From contig JAQISU010000115.1 in NCBI GenBank assembly GCA_029339505.1, positions 9,205,001-9,269,000 of the forward strand: a stretch of DNA of 64,000 nt, given 5' to 3'. Position 1 is the stretch's first letter, and each line of letters begins with the position of its first letter. Shown piece by piece: positions 1 to 7,289 of this stretch. A program made the translations under genes and the position numbers. This DNA is from Unio delphinus. Taxonomy: Eukaryota > Mollusca > Bivalvia > Unionida > Unionidae. The notes beneath the pieces are model-generated. The model was not told the origin of the DNA. It worked only from the letters and a program-made list of their open reading frames with translations, and ran no database searches.

Positions 1-1
1 T

Positions 2-115
2 AGATGTGCAACATGTGGTATAAAAAAGTTTAGATTTATTTCTACAAAATCAAAGATTTTACAATCCGGAGATGTTTTAAAAAAAAACGAGGAGGTGATA
101 TCGCAGCCAAATTGA
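2..115 (+). CDS. Zn-ribbon protein, C-terminal part (cut by window edge)
   Basis: The reading frame entering from the left edge encodes a second Cys-x2-Cys knuckle and then a KKFRF-like basic stretch, matching the complete homologue at 53512 (element 4), which starts MDLYCVKCK and has two CxxC pairs. It resembles the small DUF5679-type Zn-ribbon found in several large DNA viruses; that assignment is from memory of the family. The frame passes through an A9 tract at 79-87 and stops at 113-115, inside the PLA2 frame. A -1 shift in the tract would join this protein to the PLA2 domain. Confidence 0.7.
   Translation, partial: RCATCGIKKFRFISTKSKILQSGDVLKKNEEVISQPN
79..90 (+). promoter_or_regulatory. 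Candidate -1 ribosomal frameshift site joining Zn-ribbon to PLA2
   Basis: In the Zn-ribbon frame the codons are TTA AAA AAA AAC, which contain A_AAA_AAC (82-88), a canonical -1 slippery heptamer. Slipping back one base makes the next codon CGA (88-90), exactly the PLA2 frame. PLA2 has no ATG of its own here. The same codons occur at 53682-53693. A 7 bp stem (CCTGGAA/TTCCAGG) lies downstream but rather far away, so the structural stimulator is unproven. Mutational A-tract slippage is the alternative. Confidence 0.55.
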
Positions 116-447
116 CAAAGCTCCCTGGAACCCCATGGGCAAAGTACCCCGGAGAAAAGCACCTTCCAGGATATAGCTACTGTGGTCCCGGAACACGATT
201 AGATATCAGACTTGATGATCAAAATCAACCCCGATCCGGCGAGTATCCGATAAACGCTATTGATAAGGCGTGTCATGCTCATGATGTTGCATATAAAAGC
301 AGCAATCTGCAAAACAGGCATCTCGCGGATGTGAAATTAATTCATGCGTTAAATGCTATTCCTGATAAATCTTTTAAAGAAAAGTTGGCTTCGTGGTTGG
401 TAAAATCGGCTATGAAAAGTAAATTGATGATGGGTGCTGGTAATTAA
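88..447 (+). CDS. Parvovirus-type phospholipase A2 domain protein
   Basis: The protein shows the secreted-PLA2 calcium loop YCGPGTRLD and the catalytic helix AIDKACHAHDVAY with the His-Asp pair, preceded by a PW-x-KYPGE-x-HLPGY stretch as in parvovirus VP1 unique regions. In parvoviruses this domain is part of a capsid protein and breaches the endosomal membrane; the same entry role is inferred here. No ATG precedes the domain in this frame (the nearest possible initiator is TTG at 112), and the frame is open from the slippery site, so it is probably made as a Zn-ribbon fusion. The stop lies 4 bp before the integrase ATG, suggesting one transcript. Confidence 0.85.
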   Translation, partial: RGGDIAAKLTKLPGTPWAKYPGEKHLPGYSYCGPGTRLDIRLDDQNQPRSGEYPINAIDKACHAHDVAYKSSNLQNRHLADVKLIHALNAIPDKSFKEKLASWLVKSAMKSKLMMGAGN

Positions 448-451
448 TAAT

Positions 452-1414
452 ATGGAATCAATTTATTATTCCCCAAGAGGATACTGGAGAGGTAAATCAG
501 CAGTCCATAAACTCGCTAGTGCTGCAAAAGTGAAAAAAACCACTGCGGCGGATTGGTTATCCAAACAGGCACTATGGCAAATTTATCTACCACCGCCTAA
601 ACAAATTAAATTCTCGCATTTTGATGTGACTGCTCCTAATGAAGTTCATCAGGCTGATATATTATTTCTGCCACATGATCGTGGTTACAAATACGCGTTA
701 ACCGTAGTTGATATTGCAAGTCGATACAAAGAAGCAGAACCGTTAAAAACAAAATCAGCCACTGAAGTTGCTTCTGCATTTGAAAGGATTTATCGACGAG
801 GTCCTCTGCACTGGCCGAATCTATTGCAGGTTGATCCTGGCAAGGAATTTCAGGGTGCGGTTCTATCTACAATGAAAAATCATAATGTCACCATACGACG
901 AGGGCATACTGCGCTACATCGCGATCAGGCCATTGTCGAACGATTTAATCGGACGACTGCTGAGCGGTTATTTGGATATCAATACGCAAAAGAATTCATT
1001 CAAGAAAAGCGATCCCGTGAATGGGTCAAAAGGTTACCAGCTGTGATTACTGCACTGAATAACGAGATTACTAGAACAATCAACATGAAACCTATCAACG
1101 CGATTAAAAAGAAGTCAATACCCATACAACTACAAAAAGATTTCCCTAGAAACGCTAGCGTTTCCCAACCAATTCTTGGTAGTAGTGTCATTGTGAGGTA
1201 CTTATACGAACCAGGAGAGCTTGAAGGGGGTAGAAAAAGGGCTACTGATCCTATTTGGAGCGTCACTACGCATAAGATATCTAGTATAACACGATCAACT
1301 GGTAGACCAGCAATCTATAAACTGGATTCAACTGCTCCTCAGCGAGGATTTACTCGACAACAACTACAAGTGATTCCCGAGGATACTCAATTGCCACCGC
1401 ATGGTCTTAACTAG
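452..1414 (+). CDS. Retrovirus-like DDE integrase of Polinton type
   Basis: About 320 aa, starting at the ATG of MESIYYSPRGYW. The rve core has the three acidic residues in HQADILFL, LLQVDPGKEF and QAIVERFNRT, with the classic H-x-x-x-RDQAIVERFN segment before the Glu. The N-terminal 50 residues are basic and may hold a DNA-binding domain; the C-terminal part (RYLYEPGELEGG onward) fits an SH3-like or chromodomain-like DNA-binding tail. It would catalyse insertion with a short target duplication. The gene is uninterrupted, whereas homologues in elements 3 and 4 carry a stop three residues after the second catalytic Asp. The 3' end overlaps the convergent polymerase gene by 8 bp. Confidence 0.95.
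   Translation: MESIYYSPRGYWRGKSAVHKLASAAKVKKTTAADWLSKQALWQIYLPPPKQIKFSHFDVTAPNEVHQADILFLPHDRGYKYALTVVDIASRYKEAEPLKTKSATEVASAFERIYRRGPLHWPNLLQVDPGKEFQGAVLSTMKNHNVTIRRGHTALHRDQAIVERFNRTTAERLFGYQYAKEFIQEKRSREWVKRLPAVITALNNEITRTINMKPINAIKKKSIPIQLQKDFPRNASVSQPILGSSVIVRYLYEPGELEGGRKRATDPIWSVTTHKISSITRSTGRPAIYKLDSTAPQRGFTRQQLQVIPEDTQLPPHGLN
1149..1164. repeat. 16 bp perfect palindrome GAAACGCTAGCGTTTC inside integrase
   Basis: The palindrome is in frame and encodes part of RNASVS. The same 16-mer recurs at 2615-2630 inside the polymerase gene. Element 4 has only a right-half match here (CTAGCGTTTC). One arm resembles the late-gene motif GAAAACGCTAGCG. Confidence 0.8.
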
Positions 1415-1688
1415 CGCCGTTGCGTCTATTGCACTCAAGACAAGTCAACATCACATTATTTCTGACATGACCGAGATTGTTATTTTTTCTGTCTACGGTG
1501 AATTGGCGAGGATCCTTATCCGAATACTGCCAACGCATTATACAATTGCAACTCGCGCAGTGATTATTCTGTTGTTTCTTCAAAGTGATTATTAATTTAG
1601 CATCAATATCAAATTCTCGTTGTTTTTTTTTTGTCCTGTTGTTTGTAACCGGAGAGTTTTTTATTAATGATGCTAACATCAATATCAC
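1407..1688 (-). CDS. HNH-nuclease-like C-terminal domain of the polymerase gene (frameshifted off)
   Basis: The peptide has CASC, then FTVDRKNNN, GHVRNN and TCLECNRR, the layout of a zinc-supported HNH nuclease domain (CxxC...D-R...GH...N...CxxCN). In element 4 the homologous stretch is in frame with the polymerase-helicase and forms its C-terminus. Here an A10 run on the coding strand (1623-1632), against A8 in element 4, throws the main frame into an early stop. The domain therefore belongs to one polymerase-helicase-HNH protein, separated by an indel or expressed by slippage. The stop (1407-1409) overlaps the integrase end by 8 bp, an overlap also seen in element 4. Confidence 0.7.
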   Translation of the reverse strand: MILMLASLIKNSPVTNNRTKKKQREFDIDAKLIITLKKQQNNHCASCNCIMRWQYSDKDPRQFTVDRKNNNLGHVRNNVMLTCLECNRRNGAS

Positions 1689-4600
1689 TTATTGTTGTGT
1701 CATTATCATCACCAATGATTTCATCATCGAGGACAATTCTTCGAAGCTGATTTATTCTTCGTACTCTGGATACTGCGAGATAGACTAAATTCGACCATTC
1801 GATGCGATTATCTACCATCCAAACAATTGTATCCGATATAGTTAATCCCTGTGAAGAATGTATCGTCGCTGCGTATCCTAGCGTCCATGGGGATTTATTA
1901 GCACGCAATGCATTTTCGACGACGCCGATATCAACCAGCACAATATCATTTAATACGAGAATTTGTTTTTCACTTCCTGACTTTGTCAGGCTTGGAATAT
2001 CAACTTCAGTGTTTTGTTTTCGTGTATCCGATGGCCTATAACAAAGGGGTACTAAAAGCGTTGCAAATTTTTCTTTATGCAATTCAAATAACTTCATCTG
2101 AAGTGTATCCCTGACTATTTTTCTACTTGCAATGATCAAATCGTTTGGTCTCCACGCTTCCCAGAAATCATTCATGGGAGTTTCTGAAATTATTTCACGT
2201 GCTATTTCGCATTGGATTCTATCCGGTTGTAATCTAATTAGCGCTTTGAACTCGCATAATCGTTCATCAAGTGATCTATAATCAGTGGTGATTTCTTCAT
2301 AGTAGTCTACAAAACCCTTTAGCCATTCATTTGGAGATGCACCGACAAATGGTGGTGGTTGGCCGTGATCCCCGCACATGACGACTTTTGTGTTTTTGTT
2401 TAACAACCACTCAAGAAATGTTTTTAATACATCTAATGACACTGTGCATATTTCATCCCAAATTATGATTTCAGGAATGAATTTATCACCCATACGCTCA
2501 GGAGTCCATTTGTCACCTTTCCATCGAAAAAAACTATGGTAAGTGCAAGCATTTACCCCTCGTTGTATCATCTCTCTGGCGAGTCTGTGAGTCGGTGTTA
2601 GCACAATCATGTTAGAAACGCTAGCGTTTCCACGACGAAATAATTCAATTGCACGAGTTGTCTTTCCTGACCCACCACAACCGTTTAAATAAACTGTCTT
2701 ATATCTACATACTGGATCAGATACCGGTGGTGCATTAGAAAATTCTGATTGAATTTCAATACGGTTACAACAAAGATATTTATCATCCATGGCAACGTCT
2801 GCGGATTCACAATACTCATGTAGCATCTCCTTTTTAAATCGCCAACGCCCCCACGCTTCCTCCGGATCTGTGAATTTAGCTACAGCTGATTTGTACTTAT
2901 TGTGTATATACATCGAATCAGTGGCCACTCTAACCGCGGTATAAGGAAATCTATTTATCATCGAAAATAGATTAATGCAAGCATAGGCTAACATTGAACT
3001 TCTCAAATGTGTGTACTGGGAATTATATCCATCACAGTAGGTAACAACCGTACCTAATTTCTCACCATTGGATAGAAAAGCATCCCTACGGGATACAAGT
3101 TTTCCCTGTTTCATTAAATCCGCTACAATAAAATCGTATTCAGCGACATCTATGATCAACCGCGAAGAGTATTTTGCGTTGTCGTATCGTCCACCCTGGG
3201 TAAATTTACCGATTATTTTTCGTCCAAAATCTTTTGCTTGTTCTTTTTTAATTTCAAATAACTTCTTAGACAAATTCATGATTTGTTCTTTTGGAAACTG
3301 TTTTCGTAGTTCGCTGATTATACGATCTAGATCGGGTTGTGGTAGCCAAACTTCTTTCTGAGCTCGATAGCATATAATAGCTTCGGAAACAATCAACGAT
3401 ATCAGCATGCCACAATCAATCATATATCTCAATAGCACTATTGGCATCCAGTGTTTTTCAGATAGGTGTCTACCGAGCCAAACATAACTACACGGATGTA
3501 ACCCTGTAGCGAGTTCAAATGATATCACACGAGCGAATCCGGTTAAATCAAAATCAGGCAATGATCCATTAATCGCAACACGAGTCATTTCATGCGTGGG
3601 GTGTCCAAATCGTTTGAAGTATTCAGCGCATTCCCCATACCCGAGAAAACTTCCAGGATAACACGCGGATATATCAATTGAAATCATACCGTCACGATGG
3701 TATTTTGTATTCCACAGTCCTCCATGACCAAATTCGATGCAACTCAATTTAACGTCCTCGAGAAAATCACTTCGTGTTGGACGCCATGAGTTTTTTTCTC
3801 TTGCGAAGTGAGCTACCACTGATGGAATAGTAAAACTATACGTCAATAGTTTTTCATGGGAACTCTCCGGTGAAAAATCATTAGCGATTTTTCTCATTCT
3901 GTTATCTAATTCTTCAACGCGATATAATTCACCATTTGGTCTTACAAATTGATCAAATCCTGATTCGGAACCAGCACTACTAAGTAACCACACTGACACA
4001 GGATCATCTTTACACAACGCAACAATAGCATCAAATAATTTCTCTTCATAGAAAACATCCCCGGAAAATTCCCCGGAAAATTCCCCGGAAAATTTCCGGG
4101 GGATATATCTTACGGTTCTATCTCGTGGAAATATTGTTACTGCAGGTGTCCACGCGTGTTCGTTATGATCAATAATTTGTATTGGAGCCCCTCGCGATTG
4201 ATATTTCGGTTCGTATAATACTTCTCCGATTATTGTTGTTACTGATATTGGGAATTTTAATGATGCTTCTAATTTAGCTATATCAGAAATCTTTGCACCG
4301 TGCTGTTTCACTGTCAGTTCCCATTCGGTTATTTTCCTACGTCGCAGATCAGTTAGTTTATTTCCTCGGGATGCATTTGTGAAGTGTTCCATTACCCGTG
4401 TTGCTACACAATTGAGCCTTGACGAAGTCAACGGTGAATATTTCATAGGAGCTAGTTTTGCAATATCGGGTTTATCATTTAACGGATATATCCCATAAAC
4501 CATTGCTGTTACGGGATAAGATCTTTCGTAGTATGGTTTGTCAATTCCGGTTAGAATTCCTGGTTTGGAATCTTTACTTACAATGACAGTTTTTTTATCC

Positions 4601-4767
4601 TTGAGGATTGGTTCAAATTTATCCCTAATAATCCATTTGGGTTCGACTTCGATAATGAATTTTATTCTGAAAAAATACTTCTGATTGGAATTGCTTTGCT
4701 TGAAATCCTTTGGATTTCCATCTTTGAATTTCCCCTTTGGATGGAAATTGCTTTGCAATTTCACCAA
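1609..4767 (-). CDS. Family-B DNA polymerase fused to superfamily-1 helicase
   Basis: About 1050 aa. The polymerase half shows motif A DISACYPGS (residues about 365-373), a motif-B-like KIIGKFTQGG (about 518-527) and motif C VATDSMY (about 614-620). The C-terminal half is a helicase: Walker A GCGGSGKT (about 696-703), WDE box (about 770), GDHGQPPPF (about 799), HSSQGLT (about 970) and VSRVRR (about 999). It should replicate the element, as Polinton PolB does by protein priming; the helicase would assist unwinding. I see no clear 3'-5' exonuclease motifs. The ATG at 4767 is probably not the real start: in element 4 the corresponding frame runs on into the 4625-5206 reading frame, so an indel near 4700-4760 splits the gene here. 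Confidence 0.88.
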   Translation of the reverse strand: MVKLQSNFHPKGKFKDGNPKDFKQSNSNQKYFFRIKFIIEVEPKWIIRDKFEPILKDKKTVIVSKDSKPGILTGIDKPYYERSYPVTAMVYGIYPLNDKPDIAKLAPMKYSPLTSSRLNCVATRVMEHFTNASRGNKLTDLRRRKITEWELTVKQHGAKISDIAKLEASLKFPISVTTIIGEVLYEPKYQSRGAPIQIIDHNEHAWTPAVTIFPRDRTVRYIPRKFSGEFSGEFSGDVFYEEKLFDAIVALCKDDPVSVWLLSSAGSESGFDQFVRPNGELYRVEELDNRMRKIANDFSPESSHEKLLTYSFTIPSVVAHFAREKNSWRPTRSDFLEDVKLSCIEFGHGGLWNTKYHRDGMISIDISACYPGSFLGYGECAEYFKRFGHPTHEMTRVAINGSLPDFDLTGFARVISFELATGLHPCSYVWLGRHLSEKHWMPIVLLRYMIDCGMLISLIVSEAIICYRAQKEVWLPQPDLDRIISELRKQFPKEQIMNLSKKLFEIKKEQAKDFGRKIIGKFTQGGRYDNAKYSSRLIIDVAEYDFIVADLMKQGKLVSRRDAFLSNGEKLGTVVTYCDGYNSQYTHLRSSMLAYACINLFSMINRFPYTAVRVATDSMYIHNKYKSAVAKFTDPEEAWGRWRFKKEMLHEYCESADVAMDDKYLCCNRIEIQSEFSNAPPVSDPVCRYKTVYLNGCGGSGKTTRAIELFRRGNASVSNMIVLTPTHRLAREMIQRGVNACTYHSFFRWKGDKWTPERMGDKFIPEIIIWDEICTVSLDVLKTFLEWLLNKNTKVVMCGDHGQPPPFVGASPNEWLKGFVDYYEEITTDYRSLDERLCEFKALIRLQPDRIQCEIAREIISETPMNDFWEAWRPNDLIIASRKIVRDTLQMKLFELHKEKFATLLVPLCYRPSDTRKQNTEVDIPSLTKSGSEKQILVLNDIVLVDIGVVENALRANKSPWTLGYAATIHSSQGLTISDTIVWMVDNRIEWSNLVYLAVSRVRRINQLRRIVLDDEIIGDDNDTTISDIDVSIINKKLSGYKQQDKKKTTRI
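2615..2630. repeat. Second copy of palindrome GAAACGCTAGCGTTTC, inside the polymerase gene
   Basis: Identical to 1149-1164 (TAGAAACGCTAGCGTTTCC is shared, 19 bp). It lies just after helicase motif I and encodes GNASVS. Element 4 lacks these residues (it goes directly from the FRG stretch to KSNMIV), so this is an in-frame insertion. Confidence 0.8.
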
Positions 4768-5206
4768 GGTGTGAAATTATCTCAGCTGTTTTTTTATCGT
4801 TCATAGTAGCATCGATGATGGGTACATTGACATCTTCATCAATAATTCGAAATGTCGACCAACAGTATGCTGCACCGTCTCGGTAGAATTCATTAAAACA
4901 CTCCCTGATTTTACCGAGTATAGTTCTATCACCGATTAGACGTTTTGGTGTATCAGAGACTCTATCGAGATTGAATTTAGTATTTCTCCAAGGCTTAATT
5001 TTCGATAATCTTTGGAACTCCCTATCAAGATTGAATTTAGTATTTTTCCAAGGTTTGATTTTCGATAATCTTTGGAACTCCCTATCAAGATTGAATTTAG
5101 TATTTTTCCAAGGTTTGATTTTCGATAATCTTTGGAACTCCCTATCAAGATTGAATTTAGTATTTTTCCAGGGCTTAATTTTCGATAATCTCTTGAACTC
5201 CTCCAT
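4625..5206 (-). CDS. N-terminal region of the polymerase protein with four 20-residue repeats
   Basis: Start at MEEFKRLSK (ATG 5204-5206); the repeats RLSKIKPW(K/R)NTKFNLDR follow four times, then a region (FYRDGAAYCWSTFRI, NVPIIDATMN) that in element 4 is continuous with the polymerase. The final 47 codons run out of frame over the start of the 1609-4767 frame, so the two are one gene split by a small indel in a repetitive AAAGCAATT-rich stretch. In protein-primed polymerase systems the primer protein can be N-terminal; whether these repeats serve that role, DNA binding or something else is unknown. Confidence 0.65.
   Translation of the reverse strand: MEEFKRLSKIKPWKNTKFNLDREFQRLSKIKPWKNTKFNLDREFQRLSKIKPWKNTKFNLDREFQRLSKIKPWRNTKFNLDRVSDTPKRLIGDRTILGKIRECFNEFYRDGAAYCWSTFRIIDEDVNVPIIDATMNDKKTAEIISHLGEIAKQFPSKGEIQRWKSKGFQAKQFQSEVFFQNKIHYRSRTQMDY
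4970..5190. repeat. 60 bp tandem repeat, four units, coding
   Basis: Units of exactly 60 bp (20 codons), nearly identical in the middle, encode the N-terminal polymerase repeats. Element 4 has only two diverged units (58590-58735). High identity between units indicates recent expansion. Confidence 0.9.
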
Positions 5207-5248
5207 GTTATAATTAAAACAAGTATTTAAATAGAAAAATATAGTATA
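5207..5248. promoter_or_regulatory. Short divergent promoter between polymerase and zinc-finger genes
   Basis: Only 42 bp separate the two outward-facing start codons. The spacer is AT-rich with TATAATTAAAA and AAATATAGTATA, plausible TATA-like boxes for each direction. The equivalent spacer in element 4 (58740-58783) is similar. Confidence 0.5.
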
Positions 5249-5575
5249 ATGAATCACTGCAAGTGGCTAATGATTGGATCTACAACCCCGTGTAACAAAT
5301 CATGCAGAAGTGAATTCTGTGGGTATCATATGCAAAGCGTGAGAAACGGTTCAAAAGGCCCTCTCCCATGCCTCCAATGTGGGGTGGGTGTTAGAGGAAA
5401 ATCGCAATTATGCCTTGCTTGTGGGGGTAAACGATACAGGGAACTAAAACGCTACTATGACAAACGAATCATTGACTCCGTCATCCTTGATAAAATCAAG
5501 GACAAAGTCATAAAAACCCCTCAAGATTATATCCAGAGATTTATAATTAAAGCAGATAATAAATTAGACAAGTAG
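5249..5575 (+). CDS. Small multi-cysteine zinc-finger protein
   Basis: 108 aa from the ATG at 5249. Cysteines and histidines fall in pairs: CNKSC, FCGYH, CLQC and CLAC, followed by a basic helix KRYRELKRYYDKR, so it likely binds zinc and nucleic acid. No named family recognised. It is divergent from the polymerase gene and 13 bp upstream of the HNH gene, so it is probably an early gene co-transcribed with it. The element 4 homologue (58784) has a stop at codon 11. Confidence 0.75.
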   Translation: MNHCKWLMIGSTTPCNKSCRSEFCGYHMQSVRNGSKGPLPCLQCGVGVRGKSQLCLACGGKRYRELKRYYDKRIIDSVILDKIKDKVIKTPQDYIQRFIIKADNKLDK

Positions 5576-5588
5576 TATTATTATACAA

Positions 5589-6089
5589 ATGAGCCAAGAT
5601 TTCAGACCTCACCCAGTGCTTGCTAATTACGAAGCTTCTAGTGATGGTGTTGTCAGGCACCGCAGACTCAAAGAACCGGTTGGGTGTCTGAATAATATGG
5701 AATATTTGATGTTTTCAGCTGGGAGGAAGAAGTATCTCTGTCACAGAGCCATCTATGAAGCATTTTACGGATTAATCGAAGACGGCCTTGTGATTGATCA
5801 CATAAATGGCGTGAAGACTGATAATTGTCTTGGGAATCTTCAAGCCGTCTCGCAGCGCGATAACCTTTTAAAAAGCAACGCTGGTAGGCACGCAAAACAT
5901 CCCAAGGGTGTGAAATCGTTTGATTTAGAAAATAATGAAGAGAGAAGCTTTCAGTCGATAAATGCGGCTGGAAAATATTTCGATATTTGTAGTACTTCAA
6001 TTCGATTTGTTGCTGAAAAAATCATTAAAACATCTCTGTCTAAAAAAAATGGTCATAAAATAAAGTTCGTATACACTGAAACTATTTAA
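5589..6089 (+). CDS. HNH homing-endonuclease-like protein
   Basis: 166 aa. The N-terminus (FRPHPVLANYEASSDGVVR) resembles the NUMOD4-type segment that precedes HNH domains, followed by CHRAIYEAFYG and the HNH core VIDHINGVKTDNCLGNLQAV, then a NUMOD1-like tail with an SINAAGKYFDICSTSIRFV stretch. Such proteins cut DNA and are common as selfish genes in phages and large DNA viruses. An intact diverged homologue is at 59163, so it is a stable gene of the family. The role could be selfish spread or element processing; the sequence does not decide. Confidence 0.82.
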   Translation: MSQDFRPHPVLANYEASSDGVVRHRRLKEPVGCLNNMEYLMFSAGRKKYLCHRAIYEAFYGLIEDGLVIDHINGVKTDNCLGNLQAVSQRDNLLKSNAGRHAKHPKGVKSFDLENNEERSFQSINAAGKYFDICSTSIRFVAEKIIKTSLSKKNGHKIKFVYTETI

Positions 6090-6667
6090 GGGAGATAAAT
6101 CCTTTATGGATAAATCCGCACTACAATTCACACTCTACCTACTAAGTTCCCTTGTATTATGACGTCAAAGGAATTTGTCGCCTGCTATATTACCTGTATA
6201 CCTTGACTAGGCGCGCCCACGTGACTGTAATGGAGATATAATGCATGAGTTTTCGATAGAGAATAAAACTTTTTATTGTCGCTTGTGGGCTAAAACTGCA
6301 TTATTATTTTTATTTATCTACATATCTCATGTGTGGGGTGGGTGGACTAGCAGTAAAGCAGACAGCTAACTCGTTCTTTTCAGTACAAAAATTCTTTATA
6401 ATCTAACGCATTACCTATGTTCGCTCAGCCGGAACGCGAGTGTTTCCTATTCATTGAAGTAGGTGGGCGTGGTTAAAATTCCTTGTATGTGAATGTATTT
6501 TATCTAGAGAATTATAACAGAGTATAAAAACGCTGTTTTATTAAACAACTGTATTATTTTGTTTAAAATATTTCTCATTGTTGCAGCATAAAATTGTCTA
6601 TTTTAAAAATCTCTTATTGTTAAGTATATCAGATATATATATATATTAAAAAATCTCTATTCTGTAT

Positions 6668-6748
6668 GACTAGTCCGTGGTGTAATGGTATCGTGTTTGT
6701 CTTGTAAACATAGATCTATCAACTACGTGTTCGGTCCCCATAGCAGAT
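6668..6748 (+). tRNA. tRNA-Thr(UGU)-like sequence, probably degenerate
   Basis: TGGTGTAATGG fits an A box and GTTCGGTCC resembles a B box. Between them, TTTGT-CTTGTAA-ACATA forms an anticodon arm (four of five pairs) with anticodon TGT. I could not pair a convincing acceptor or T stem, so this is more likely a relic or a tRNA-like promoter than a working tRNA. Confidence 0.3.
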
Positions 6749-6819
6749 ACATTATTTGATGGCGAAACGGAAGATGTTTTTTTCTATTAATTGGGGGGAG
6801 GAAGGGCGGTCCCCCTCAG

Positions 6820-6929
6820 CCAAACCAACATGGCAACCCATGCTATCGCATTCTCGGTAGCGTGGGTTGGTGTTTTTTCTAACTCATGCAACCATGAATT
6901 CGATTTCATGGGTTGCCATGTTGGTTTGG
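6820..6929. repeat. Perfect 23 bp inverted repeat with 64 bp spacer
   Basis: Arms at 6820-6842 and 6907-6929 are exact reverse complements. The spacer itself contains a weaker repeat of the arm (GCGTGGGTTGGTG). In single-stranded form this would make a strong hairpin. Confidence 0.9.
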
Positions 6930-7249
6930 TTTACCACGCCCACATCATTACCATCATCGTTCCATTGAATTATAATCCATCCTTAATTAAGTTGATTAAG
7001 TACATGTTATGCCTAAAATTTGCCACAACACTCGAGTGGAAATATATGGCATTGTGCCGTCCATGTTGTGACGTTATACCTCAAGCATATCTTCTGGGCG
7101 GTCTAAGATCGCGTTTGCCACCTTAGGCCTCCCGCCGGAGATGTATGTTTCGGGTCCCCTTGGGCTTACTTGGATGCGAAGGCACCCAAGGAGTTCCAAA
7201 GATGTGTTGTCATATATGTTTTTTTTTATTAATTAGAGGTACAGTATAC

Positions 7250-7289
7250 TATATTTATAAATAAATTTATTTATAAATAAATATAAATA
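7250..7289 (+). promoter_or_regulatory. AT-only promoter-like tract before the 7290 gene
   Basis: TATTTATAAATAAATTTAT and the following TTATAAATAAATATAAATA form overlapping TATA-like boxes and an AT palindrome directly before the ATG at 7290. Confidence 0.45.

Larger units (their letters stand above)
6090..7289. other. 1.2 kb non-coding region between replication and capsid blocks
   Basis: No convincing gene. It holds a tRNA-like sequence (about 6668-6748), a perfect 23 bp inverted repeat (6820-6929), a CCTTGGG/CCCAAGG inverted repeat near 7157-7193, and an AT palindrome before the next gene. The open frame at 6791-7126 has no homologue elsewhere in the window and overlaps the inverted repeat, so I do not call it a gene. 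Position and structure fit a control region or replication origin, but this is inference. Confidence 0.6.

Noticed and set aside
1000..1266. Antisense frame with hydrophobic stretch within the integrase gene
   Set aside because: Shadow of a conserved coding frame.
4970..5190. CRISPR-like array
   Set aside because: Repeats are directly adjacent coding units with no spacers, in a eukaryotic virus gene.
4971..5213. 80-codon + strand repeat frame opposite the polymerase N-terminus
   Set aside because: Antisense shadow of the 60 bp coding repeats; the - strand frame is the one conserved in element 4.
6791..7126. 111-codon open frame in the non-coding region of element 1
   Set aside because: Spans a perfect inverted repeat, has no homologue in the other copies and no recognisable domain.
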